From Opitutus sp. GAS368 (GTDB lineage Bacteria; Verrucomicrobiota; Verrucomicrobiia; Opitutales; Opitutaceae): a stretch of DNA of 64,000 nt. Of this stretch, positions 41,187 through 50,552 are shown in pieces. The stretch is taken from positions 1 to 64,000 of the forward strand of contig CAMDOF010000007.1 in assembly GCA_945903465.1 (NCBI GenBank), in the 5' to 3' direction. A program made the position numbers and the translations under genes. The first letter of the stretch is position 1. Each line of letters starts with the position of its first letter. Below the pieces are notes generated by a model that did no database searches, was not told the origin of the DNA, and was given only the letters and a program-made list of their open reading frames with translations.

Positions 41187-42608
41187 TTAGCTTTTTTGCT
41201 GGGACGCCGGCGTGAGATTGACCGGTTTATTTTTTTTGTAAGAGCCCGCCGTGAAATCGGGGAAGTCCACCGAGTTTGAGCGATTCGCGACGGACACCTC
41301 GGAGAGCAGGCCAACGGCCGTCCAAGCGGCGGCATCGTAAACGTCCATATCGAGAGGCAAACCATGGCGAAGGAGGCTGACCCAGCGCCAGTCCATCAGG
41401 AAATCCATACCGCCGTGACCGCCGATTTTTTTTGCGGTGGCGCCGATTTCCTTAACCAAGGCGAAGGTATATTTATCCTCGAGGGCCTTCATCTCATTGG
41501 CCGGGAGCCAACCGGAATGGTGGGAGGCGATCCGCCCCGGCTCAGGCCATTTCTGCGCGCTACCCTCTGTGCCGACCACCGTATGAATTCGTGAATACGG
41601 ACGCGTGCTCGTCACGTCGTGCTGCACCATCAGGGTACGCCCGAGTTCGGTGCGGAGCGTAGTGGTATTAGCATTACCGCGAAATTTTTTCCCGGCAAAC
41701 GGAGCAAAGTCAGGGTCTTTCGCCGCGAGCGCGTCGGCCCGCTTGCCCATTTGAAAATCGTTGCTTTGTACGGAGACGAGGTAATCGAGCCGATCGCCCC
41801 GGTTAATATTCATGATCTGCGCGATCGGGCCCAACCCATGCATCGGGTAAAGGTTCCCGTCGCGCGCGGCGTTTTGCTTCAGGCGCCACATGCCTTGGTA
41901 ACTGTTCTTTCCGAAATTTAACTGCATCAAATTGTGGATATACGCCCCCTCGCCGTGCACGATCTCTCCGAAGAAACCTTGCTGAGCCAAGTTGAGGGTG
42001 AGCAGTTCGAAAAAATCGTAGCAGCAATTTTCGAGCATCATATAATGGCGTTTTGTCCGCTCGGATGTTTCGACCAGCTGCCAGCACTCCTCCATCGTCA
42101 CCGCGGCCGGAATCTCGGAGAACGCGTGCTTGCCGTGCTCCATCGCATAAATCGAGATGGGGGCGTGCAAGTGCCACGGCGTGCAATTATAAATGACGTC
42201 GATGTCGTCGCGCTCGCAGACTTTTTTCCAGGCGTCGTCACTCCCCGTGTAGACGGCGGGTTTATGAGGGGTGCCCTCCAGACCCTTGAGGACGACCGCG
42301 ATCCGCTCGGGGCGGATATCGCAGATCGCTTTGATCTCGACTCCGTCAATCACGCGGTGGCGGGCCGGAGCGGAAGCCCCGCGGGAGCCCAGACCAATCA
42401 CACCGATGCGCACCTTTTCGAGACGGGGCGCGGCGTAACCGCACATGTTAAAAGCCTGCCGGCGAGACGCGCTGGCGACACGTGGCGAGACCGCCGCTCC
42501 CGGCGCTCCCGGCGCGGGCGCGGGCGCACCGCGGAGAAAACTGGCCACCGATAAGCCGGTACCAGCGAGAGCGGTCTGAGCAAGAAATTCGCGACGGGTA
42601 GATTTCAT
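41187..42608 (-). CDS. Gfo/Idh/MocA family protein of GH109 type, with Tat-like signal
   Basis: 473 aa; MKSTRREFLAQTALAGTGLSVASFL; VRIGVIGLGSRG; HGKHAFSEIPAAVTMEECWQLVE; LENCCYDFFELLTLNLAQQGFFGEIVHGEGAYIH; NLYPMHGLGPIAQIMNINRGDRLDYLVS; RTLMVQHDVTSTRPYSR. Confidence 0.88.
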   Translation of the reverse strand: MKSTRREFLAQTALAGTGLSVASFLRGAPAPAPGAPGAAVSPRVASASRRQAFNMCGYAAPRLEKVRIGVIGLGSRGASAPARHRVIDGVEIKAICDIRPERIAVVLKGLEGTPHKPAVYTGSDDAWKKVCERDDIDVIYNCTPWHLHAPISIYAMEHGKHAFSEIPAAVTMEECWQLVETSERTKRHYMMLENCCYDFFELLTLNLAQQGFFGEIVHGEGAYIHNLMQLNFGKNSYQGMWRLKQNAARDGNLYPMHGLGPIAQIMNINRGDRLDYLVSVQSNDFQMGKRADALAAKDPDFAPFAGKKFRGNANTTTLRTELGRTLMVQHDVTSTRPYSRIHTVVGTEGSAQKWPEPGRIASHHSGWLPANEMKALEDKYTFALVKEIGATAKKIGGHGGMDFLMDWRWVSLLRHGLPLDMDVYDAAAWTAVGLLSEVSVANRSNSVDFPDFTAGSYKKNKPVNLTPASQQKS

Positions 42609-43066
42609 ATTTTAATTCTAAAAAAATACGTGTGCAGGTTTAATCTCCATGGGCATGAGGGGAGGCGCCAGCGTGCTTCCTGAGAGAGCAAAGACCCGCG
42701 GAGACAAGCAACCGTATTTTTAAAAAAGCCCGCGCTGACGCTGGTCGGGCCACCGACCCTTTAGGACAAAGCGTCGGTTCAGCCAACGGAGCGCGTCGAG
42801 TCCGTCGCACGGTCACCGGACACGACCGCGCCGGCGCGCGCGCGCCCTGCCCACGCGCACCTGCCTTGGAGGCGACCCCGCACCGCCCGCCAATCCCGAC
42901 CGCCTCGCACCGATAAACAAAACTCGGGGGCACCCAGCAGTAATCATTGCGGATTCAGAACGTTCCGCCGATGGCCCAGGCCGGCGGCAGCGTTTTAAAT
43001 TTCGAGGTGAAAGTTCGGGGTTGACGCTTGTTTCAGAGGGTCCACGACGTTAACTAACCACCGCGT

Positions 43067-45562
43067 ATGAACCATCGGCTCTTCCCCATACTGGCATTGA
43101 CCCTCTTAGCGATGCACTCGCCCGCGCGGGCCAAACTGACGCCGACGCTCACTGCGCAACTCCCTGCCCCCGCCGGTCGGACCATTGATTTCGCGGCTGA
43201 CATCCAGCCGATTTTCGAGGCGAGCTGTGTGCAGTGCCACGGGCGCGGTAAAAGCAAAGGGGGATTTAGCTTGGAGACGCGGGCGGATTTCCTCCAGGGC
43301 GGCGATAACGGCGTCCCCGCGAGCGCTGGAAAGAGTGCAGAGAGCGCGATCGTCGAGATGATTTCCGGCCTTGAACCCGAAAATGTGATGCCGAAAAAAG
43401 GCAAGAAGCTCACGCGTGAGCAAGTCGCCGTGGTGCGCGCTTGGATCGACCAAGGCCTGCGCTGGCCGGAGAGCATCACGTTCTTTAAGCATGAGCCCGC
43501 CAACCTGCGGCCCAGCACCCTCGCGATGACCGCGCCGGCGGCCGGAGCCACCGCGGAGAACCAGGCCGCCGGCGCGGCGCCGCTGGACCGGTTGATCGGC
43601 GATTACTTCGCGCAAAAAAATATCGCCTGGGGGGTAACCGTGGATGACCGCACCTACGCACGGCGCGTCTGGCTCGACACGATTGGCCTCCTCCCCTCGC
43701 CCGCCGAAATGGCCGTGTTTGTGGAAGATTCTGCGCCGAATAAGCGAGCGCGCCTCGTGGAGCGCCTGCTCGCTGATAACCAGCGTTACGCTGAACATTG
43801 GCTCACTTTCTGGAACGACCTTTTACGCAATGACTACAAGGGTACCGGCTATACCGACGGTGGTCGGCGACAAATCAGCAGTTGGCTTTACACCGCCCTG
43901 GCACGCAACCAGCCCTACGATCAATTTGTCGCCGAACTGATCAATCCCGGGGTTGAAGCTGAAGGCTTCATTAACGGCATCATCTGGCGCGGTGCCGTCA
44001 ACGCCAGTATGGTCCCGCCGATGCAGGCCGCGCAGAGTATCGCGCAGGTTTTCCTTGGCGTAAATCTCAAGTGTGCCTCGTGCCACGACAGCTTCATCAA
44101 CGAGTACACCCTGACCGATGCTTACGGGCTCGCGAGCGTCTACGCCAACGGGCCGCTCGAGATTGCGGAATGCGACAAACCGACCGGGCATATCGCCAAG
44201 ATAAAATTTCTCTACAACGACCTCGGTGTCATCGACGCGCGAGCCGCCCCCGAAGCGCGCCGCCAACAACTGGCCGAAATCATTACCGGACGTAAAAATG
44301 GCCGCTTGCCCCGCACCATCGTCAACCGGCTATGGCAGCGTTTCCTCGGTTTTGGGCTCGTCGAACCCGTCGACGAGATGGACAAAAACGCGTGGGCCCC
44401 CGCCGTGCTCGACTGGCTCGCCGAAGACCTCGTCGCCCACGGGCACGACCTCAAACACACGATGACGCGGATTCTCACGTCGCGCGCTTATCAGCTGCCC
44501 GCGGTCAATTATGGCGATGTGGCAGAACCTGCCACCTTTCGCGGTCCGGCCAACCGCCGGATGAGCGCCGAGCAATTTTCCGACGCGATTCGCAGTGTCG
44601 GCGGCCTCCGCCACGCGAAACTGGATGCACGCTTGAACCGCCCGGTCGCGCTGAATTCGACGCCGCCCAACCTGCCCCTCGAGCCCCGCTGGATTTGGGC
44701 GACCGCGGACGCCCACCTGCAAGCGGACCCGGGGAGCTTTGTTTTCACCCGCCAAATCACTCTCGCGGCCGCGCCAACCGTCGCCCATTTCGCGATTTGT
44801 GCGGATGACAATTATACGGTTAAGATCAACGGGCAAGCGGCGGGGGCCTCCGGCAAACGCAACGCCATCAGCGCCGACTGGCTCGACGTCCGTGCGCTTC
44901 TAAAAGCCGGTGCCAACACGATTGAAATCACCGCCGCCAATATCGGACCCGATGAAGGTCGCCTCGTGTCGGTGAAGTCGGATGCGTTACCCGATGCCCG
45001 CTCACCCGCTGGGCTGATTGTGTACGCGTGGGTGCGGGCGGCCGACACGGTGATGGACTTCGTCACAGATCGGACTTGGGAGGTAAAGGTAACCAAAGGG
45101 GCGACCGCGCCCGCGCACGAATTAGGCGGACTGGAGCTCGCGCCGTGGAAACTCGGCCGCCACTTCTTAGAAGTGGCCGTCGCAAAAAAAGATTCGCTCC
45201 CGGTGCACCGCGCCTCGCTGGTCTTCGCCGACCCGCTCATGCTCGCGCTCGGCCGGCCCAACCGAGAGCAGGTGATGACGGTGCGGCCAACCACACCCAC
45301 AACCTTGCAGGCCTTGGAATTAACCAATGGCGCGACTCTCGCGAAATTACTGCAAGAGGCGGGCGCGAGTATCGTCGCCGCCCACCCGGCTGGTGGTCGC
45401 TCCCTCGTCGAACTCCTTTATCGCCAGACGCTGGGGCGCGCGCCCAACGCCACCGAGACCGCCCTCGCCGAACCTCTCGCCGGCGCGCCTGCCCAGATCG
45501 ACGGCGTCGCCGACCTGCTTTGGGCTCTGGTGATGCTTCCAGAATTTCAACTGATCCAATAA
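43067..45562 (+). CDS. PSCyt1/DUF1549/DUF1553 Planctomycete-type cytochrome protein with an inserted beta-sandwich-like domain
   Basis: 831 aa; DIQPIFEASCVQCHGRGKSKGGFSL; YARRVWLDTIGLLPSPAEMAVFVED; INRLWQRFLGFGLVEPVDEM-like VNRLWQRFLGFGLVEPVDEMD; AYQLPAVN; inserted RWIWATADAHLQ..DDNYTVKINGQAAG..LDVRALLKAGANTIEITAAN. Confidence 0.9.
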   Translation: MNHRLFPILALTLLAMHSPARAKLTPTLTAQLPAPAGRTIDFAADIQPIFEASCVQCHGRGKSKGGFSLETRADFLQGGDNGVPASAGKSAESAIVEMISGLEPENVMPKKGKKLTREQVAVVRAWIDQGLRWPESITFFKHEPANLRPSTLAMTAPAAGATAENQAAGAAPLDRLIGDYFAQKNIAWGVTVDDRTYARRVWLDTIGLLPSPAEMAVFVEDSAPNKRARLVERLLADNQRYAEHWLTFWNDLLRNDYKGTGYTDGGRRQISSWLYTALARNQPYDQFVAELINPGVEAEGFINGIIWRGAVNASMVPPMQAAQSIAQVFLGVNLKCASCHDSFINEYTLTDAYGLASVYANGPLEIAECDKPTGHIAKIKFLYNDLGVIDARAAPEARRQQLAEIITGRKNGRLPRTIVNRLWQRFLGFGLVEPVDEMDKNAWAPAVLDWLAEDLVAHGHDLKHTMTRILTSRAYQLPAVNYGDVAEPATFRGPANRRMSAEQFSDAIRSVGGLRHAKLDARLNRPVALNSTPPNLPLEPRWIWATADAHLQADPGSFVFTRQITLAAAPTVAHFAICADDNYTVKINGQAAGASGKRNAISADWLDVRALLKAGANTIEITAANIGPDEGRLVSVKSDALPDARSPAGLIVYAWVRAADTVMDFVTDRTWEVKVTKGATAPAHELGGLELAPWKLGRHFLEVAVAKKDSLPVHRASLVFADPLMLALGRPNREQVMTVRPTTPTTLQALELTNGATLAKLLQEAGASIVAAHPAGGRSLVELLYRQTLGRAPNATETALAEPLAGAPAQIDGVADLLWALVMLPEFQLIQ

Positions 45563-45776
45563 TGCACCGCTGCCCAGTTGCCCGGCCCCCTCAAGCCGTC
45601 CCGCCGGCATCCGGTGGACCGCCCGCTCCGTCCAAAAATCACGCGATGAGGGCGGCCGGCTCGCCTCGGAAAACGGGGGCCGAAAACTCCGCGGACCCTC
45701 GGGCGGAGCGCGGTCCTGATCATCTCACATCGTCGTCGCGTTAACCCCTGCGTCCTCTTCTCCTCTTCGCCTCGCT

Positions 45777-47315
45777 ATGAACCTTGCCCGCCTGCTTGCC
45801 CAAGATGCCTTTCGCCGGAGCCAACCTCTGGGCTACTCCCGCCGTGATTTTCTAAAAACGGCCTCCGCCGCCACGTTATCCGCGCTCGCCGCGGGAGCCC
45901 CGCAGTCTCTCCTCGCCGCCGGCTCACCTGAGAAAATCAAGGCGACGGCCGACCGTGTCATCGTGCTTTGGATGGGGGGTGGCATGGCCCACACAGAGAC
46001 GTTCGATCCCAAACGCTACACGCCCTTTACAGCGGGCATGGATCCCAACGAAGTCCTCAGCACCTTTCCATCCATTCCGACCCGGCTCGATGGCGTGAGA
46101 CTTTCCGCCGGCCTGGAAAACATCGCTGGCGTGATGGATCGCGCGACGCTCATTCGCACCATGCAGGCGGCTGACCTCGGATTCATTCTGCATTCACGCC
46201 ATCAATTTAATTGGCACACCGGCTACGTCCCGCCCCAGACAGTCGCCGCGCCCCACCTGGGGGCATGGATCGCGCGAACCCTCGGACCGCTCGACCCTGC
46301 TGTGCCCGCCTTCATCAACATTGGTCAACGCTTTGATCTTGGCGAAGGTGAAGAGCTGAAAGCTTTCACGAGTGCGGGATTCCTCGGCGCCGAGTGCGGG
46401 CCCTTTAATGTCGCCTTCCCCGAGCAAGCCGCCGACGCCGTGCGCCCACCTGCCGGCATGAGCCCCGGCCGCTTCGAAAGTCGCGATCAACTCTATCGCC
46501 GGCTCCTTGCCGCCAGCCCGATTGGTCAAGCCGGCAGCAGCTATCAACAGGAGTCCCTCCTCCGCGCGATGGATAATGCCCACCGCTTGCTCAGCTCTCC
46601 CGCCGCCAAAGCATTCGACCTCGCACTCGAGCCCCTCGAACAGGTTAAAAAATATTTTCCCGGCTACGAGCGGGGTATGCGTTTCGACACTCCGCGCGAC
46701 CGCTTCGGCGCCAAATACGAAGAGGGCATGGTCGGTCGCTTCGGCCTTGGCTGCCTGCTGGCGCGCCGCCTCTGCGAGGTCGGCGCGCGCTTCATCGAAG
46801 TCACGACCGAATATATTCCGTTTCTTAATTGGGATACCCACGAGAACGGTCACGCTCGGCTCGTTGGCATGAAGCAGGCGATCGACGCACCCATCGCCCA
46901 ACTCGTCCGCGATCTCGAGGAGCGCGGCCTGCTCGACCGAACGCTGATCGTGTTGGCCAGCGAATTTAGCCGGGATATGATGGTCGAGGGGAAACCCGAC
47001 AAAGGCGTTAAAAACCAGGTCGAGGTTCCCGACGTGATTAATGACGCCAAGCACTACGGCATGCACCGGCATTTTACGGCGGCCGGGAGCGCCCTGCTCT
47101 TTGGCGGCGGGATGAAACGCGGCTATGTCCACGGCATCACTGCGGATGAACGCCCCTGCCGCACCCTCAAGGACCCGGTCACCATCACGGATCTCCATGC
47201 GACGATCTATCGAGCGCTCGGGATCCCGGCCGACCATCATTATGACATTGAGAAACGGCCTTTTTATGTGACGAACGACGGCAAGGGTAAAGCCGTGCGC
47301 GAGGTTTTCGCTTAA
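45777..47315 (+). CDS. DUF1501 domain-containing protein
   Basis: 512 aa; LGYSRRDFLKTASAATLSALAAGAP Tat-like signal; RVIVLWMGGGMAHTETFDPK; GRFGLGCLLARRLCEVGARFIEVTT; NWDTHENGH; LIVLASEFSRDMM. Confidence 0.92.
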   Translation: MNLARLLAQDAFRRSQPLGYSRRDFLKTASAATLSALAAGAPQSLLAAGSPEKIKATADRVIVLWMGGGMAHTETFDPKRYTPFTAGMDPNEVLSTFPSIPTRLDGVRLSAGLENIAGVMDRATLIRTMQAADLGFILHSRHQFNWHTGYVPPQTVAAPHLGAWIARTLGPLDPAVPAFINIGQRFDLGEGEELKAFTSAGFLGAECGPFNVAFPEQAADAVRPPAGMSPGRFESRDQLYRRLLAASPIGQAGSSYQQESLLRAMDNAHRLLSSPAAKAFDLALEPLEQVKKYFPGYERGMRFDTPRDRFGAKYEEGMVGRFGLGCLLARRLCEVGARFIEVTTEYIPFLNWDTHENGHARLVGMKQAIDAPIAQLVRDLEERGLLDRTLIVLASEFSRDMMVEGKPDKGVKNQVEVPDVINDAKHYGMHRHFTAAGSALLFGGGMKRGYVHGITADERPCRTLKDPVTITDLHATIYRALGIPADHHYDIEKRPFYVTNDGKGKAVREVFA

Positions 47316-47384
47316 GGCTGCTGCGACCGAGCGCGACGGCTCAGCCCGGCCGAGGTCTCCGCCGCAAGCGACCTGGAGGTGCGT

Positions 47385-47545
47385 GCCCGTGCCCAAGGGC
47401 CCGCGCCCCTGCCCCAGGGCCCGCCCCGCGCCCGCGCCCGAGTGCCCGCCCCTGCCCCAGGGCCCGCGCCCGCACCCAAGTGCCCCGCGCCCGCGCCCAA
47501 GGGCCCGAGCGCCCGCGCCCACGGGCCCGTTGATCGCCCCGCGGG
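47385..47545. repeat. Low-complexity GC tract dominated by GCGCCC / CCAAGGGCCC motifs
   Basis: Read directly: cccaagggcccgcgcccctgccccagggcccgccccgcgcccgcgcccgagtgcccgcccctgccccagggcccgcgcccgcacccaagtgcc... Confidence 0.8.
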
Positions 47546-47904
47546 CTCCACGCAATCCGGTCGCGCCCATCGCTGGAAATAGAGGAAGTTTGGAACGTCC
47601 GCCCACCGGCGTCCCAGGGCGTCTGGACTTTTGCGCAGCCGCGATGCCCCCCGCGTGGCACTCCCGCCACGCGCCGATGCTGGCGGTTGCCCGGCCAATC
47701 AAAGTCGGCATCTTGGGGGCGACGAGGATGACGCGCACTCGGACGCCGGCAGAGCCCGGCAACACGCCCGCGCGATTTAATCTTGAGAGGCCACGCACCC
47801 CCGGCCGGCCGCGGCCTTCCCCCAATCAGCCAAGACAATCTCGACCGCAGCAATCTCTCGCTTGCCCGCGCCGCCCGCGAGCCTCACCGTCGGGCTCAAA
47901 GTTC

Positions 47905-49941
47905 ATGGCCTTTCCCATTCCTCCCGCGATTCTCACCGCCCGCGACCTCCGCGCCGCGGATCTCGAAACTCCATCCTCCGACGCGCTTTTACGCATCTAC
48001 GCCTGGATGCAGCTCGCCCGCTACGCGGATAACCGGATTCTTGAGCTCTTTCGCCAAGGATTGATTCGAGGTACCGTCACCGGCGGTCAGGGCAACGAAG
48101 GCCTGATCGTCCCGTTGGCATTGCTGGCCGACAAGGCGATCGACGTCGTCTCGTTTACGCACCGCGGTTTTGGTGGTCACCTCATTTGGAGCGGGCACCT
48201 GTGCGATCACCTCAACCAATACTTTGCCAACGCCGGCAGCCCGACACACGCCCGCGAGGGGAACATCCATCACGGCGACCCCGCCAATCGCTCGCTTCCC
48301 ATGATTAGCCACTTGGGGGCGATGCTCTCGACGGTGGCGGGCGGCGCGGATTCGCAGCGGCGACAGGGCCGGCCAGCGGTCGGCTTCGCTTTTTTTGGCG
48401 ACGGCGCCTCCAGTACGGGCGACGTCCACGAGACCCTCAATCTCGCCGCGCTCCTCGCGTTGCCCATGGTTTTCGTGATTGAGAACAACGGCTACGCATA
48501 CTCGACCCCCACCTGCGAGCAGCACGCCGCGGGCACGGAGCTCTGGCAACGGGCCGCCGGCTATGGCATCGAAAGTTTCGTGCTCGACTGCACCACCGAG
48601 ATTCCGCTCGCCGCTCGTCGGCTCGCCGCCGCGATCGAGAAAGTCCGCGCCACTTCGCGGCCCATTCTCATCGAGGCCCGCGTCCTCCGCCTCCGCGGGC
48701 ACGCCGCTTACGATACGTGCGACTATCTGCGACCGGGCGAGCAGGATGCTTTGCTCGCGCAGGATCCTTTGCCGCGGGTCCGCGCCCAGGCCGTGGCCGC
48801 CACTGGCCCAGCCCAGCTCGACGCCCTCGACGCGGAGCTCGGCGCCTTTGTCGAAGCGTGCGTCAAGACGGCCATGGCCACCGCCCGGCCGTCCCCTGCC
48901 GGTATGGAGGCCGCGGTCTACGCACCCGCCCCAGCCCCGTTCTCTTGGCAACCGGAGCCCGCAGTTCCGTTGCAGTTAAACGCCGCCCAAGCCATCAATC
49001 TCGGCCTCCGCAAAATCCTGACCGAACGGCCCGAGTCAATTCTCCTTGGCCAAGACATCGGCACCTACGGCGGCGCCTTCAAGGTCACCGAAAATCTTCT
49101 TAAGGAATTTGGCCGTAACCGAGTTTTCAATACACCGCTCGCCGAGAGCGCGTGCACCGGTTACGCCATCGGGCTCGCCCTGAACGGGCATCGCCCGATC
49201 GAGGAATTTCAATTCGCCGATTTCGCCACCGAGGCGACCACGCAAATCACGCTCAACGCGGCGACCATGCACTTCCGCTCCGGCGCCGCGTGCCCGCTCG
49301 TGCTGCGTTTCCCCTGCGGCGGCGGCCTCACCTTCGGCTCTTTTCACTCCCAAGAGCTGGAGTCGTTCTTCCTCTCGATGCCCGGGCTCAAGGGTCTCTA
49401 CCCCAGCACACCGCAAGACGCTTTCAACGCCCTCCTCGCGGCTTACGAGGACCCGAACCCCGTCATCCTCTTCGAGCACAAAGCGCTCTACCGCCGGCAA
49501 CGCGGACCCGTCGTTTGGGATCCTCATTTTCGCAATGTCTGGCAACCGCGCCATCTGCGCCGCGGCGATTTCGCCACATGGGTGACTTACGGGGAGATGG
49601 TGCCCCTCGCCGAAGCCGCGAGCGATTATTTCGCCGCCGAATACGCGCACACGTTCGACCTCTTCGACCTGCGCGCCTTGGCCCCGCTCCAGCTCGAGGC
49701 TCTGCACGCCTCGCTGGCGCGCACCGGCCGCCTCATCGTCTTGCACGAGGGTCGCCGCACCCATGGCTTTGGCGCGGAACTCGTCGCCCGCCTCGTCGAG
49801 GAAAATTTCTCCACGCTGAAGGCCGCCCCGCTCCGCCTCGCCGCCCTCGATCTCCCCGTCCCGTTCGCTCCAGAGCTCGAACAGGTATTCCGGCCATCGA
49901 CCGAGTCCATCATTGATCGGATCACCGCTTGGCTGGGCTAA
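47905..49941 (+). CDS. 2-oxoacid dehydrogenase E1, alpha and beta subunits fused
   Basis: ORF listed from 47383; ATG 47905. Alpha: GGQGNEGLIVPLALLADKAIDVVSFTHRGFGGHL, GFAFFGDGASSTGDVHETLNLAALLALPMVFVIENNGYAYSTP. Beta: ILLGQDIGTYGGAFKVTENLLKEFGRNRVFNTPLAESACTGYAIGLALNGHRPIEEFQFADF, FPCGGGLTFGSFHSQ. Confidence 0.92.
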   Translation: MAFPIPPAILTARDLRAADLETPSSDALLRIYAWMQLARYADNRILELFRQGLIRGTVTGGQGNEGLIVPLALLADKAIDVVSFTHRGFGGHLIWSGHLCDHLNQYFANAGSPTHAREGNIHHGDPANRSLPMISHLGAMLSTVAGGADSQRRQGRPAVGFAFFGDGASSTGDVHETLNLAALLALPMVFVIENNGYAYSTPTCEQHAAGTELWQRAAGYGIESFVLDCTTEIPLAARRLAAAIEKVRATSRPILIEARVLRLRGHAAYDTCDYLRPGEQDALLAQDPLPRVRAQAVAATGPAQLDALDAELGAFVEACVKTAMATARPSPAGMEAAVYAPAPAPFSWQPEPAVPLQLNAAQAINLGLRKILTERPESILLGQDIGTYGGAFKVTENLLKEFGRNRVFNTPLAESACTGYAIGLALNGHRPIEEFQFADFATEATTQITLNAATMHFRSGAACPLVLRFPCGGGLTFGSFHSQELESFFLSMPGLKGLYPSTPQDAFNALLAAYEDPNPVILFEHKALYRRQRGPVVWDPHFRNVWQPRHLRRGDFATWVTYGEMVPLAEAASDYFAAEYAHTFDLFDLRALAPLQLEALHASLARTGRLIVLHEGRRTHGFGAELVARLVEENFSTLKAAPLRLAALDLPVPFAPELEQVFRPSTESIIDRITAWLG

Positions 49942-50009
49942 CCCGTTGCGCTGTTTTTCCCAAAGCCATCGCGTCTCCACCCACCCGCTACCGCCGGCGC
50001 TCTCCTGCC

Positions 50010-50552
50010 ATGCCTCGCTCTAAAAAACGCTCCTCGGCGCCGTCGATCGCCGCAGCCCAATGGGCCCAGCTCCGACTTTTTGCGATGGATGTCGACGGGG
50101 TCCTGACTGACGGCACGGTCCACATCTCCTCCAATGGTTCCGAGGCCAAGGCGTTCTCCATCCTCGATGGCCATGGTCTCCGCCAACTCGCGCGCGACGG
50201 CGTCATCACCGCGTGGATCAGCGGTCGCGCTTCCGGGGCCACCACGGCTCGCGCCACCGAACTCGCCATCCCCCACGTCATTCAAGGCCGCAACGACAAA
50301 CTCGCCGCCCTGCGAGAGTTGGCCACTCAACTCGGCCTCTCCGCCCGGCACTGCGCCTACATGGGCGACGACGACATCGACGCCCCTGCCCTCGCTTGGG
50401 CCGCCATCGGTATCGCTCCGCCCGACGCGATGCGGTCCGCTCTCGCCGCCGCCGATTACGTCACCCAGCGGGCGGCCGGTCGCGGCGCCGTTCGCGAGAT
50501 TTGCGAACTAATCTTGCGGGCGAGAGTCACCACGACCCGCTCCTCCCCTTGA
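50010..50552 (+). CDS. kdsC: KdsC-like HAD phosphatase (3-deoxy-D-manno-octulosonate 8-phosphate phosphatase)
   Basis: LRLFAMDVDGVLTDGTVHISSNGSEAKAFSILDGHGLRQLARDGVITAWISGRASGATTARATEL, YMGDDDIDAPAL; followed by lpt genes. Confidence 0.88.
   Translation: MPRSKKRSSAPSIAAAQWAQLRLFAMDVDGVLTDGTVHISSNGSEAKAFSILDGHGLRQLARDGVITAWISGRASGATTARATELAIPHVIQGRNDKLAALRELATQLGLSARHCAYMGDDDIDAPALAWAAIGIAPPDAMRSALAAADYVTQRAAGRGAVREICELILRARVTTTRSSP

Noticed and set aside
42640-42933. 97-aa minus-strand ORF in the divergent gap before the DUF1549/1553 gene
   Set aside because: No start context, composition or motif supporting a gene; likely chance ORF in GC-rich intergenic DNA.
46194-47825. 543-aa minus-strand ORF
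   Set aside because: Antisense to DUF1501 and extends only because the GC-hexamer tract lacks stops.
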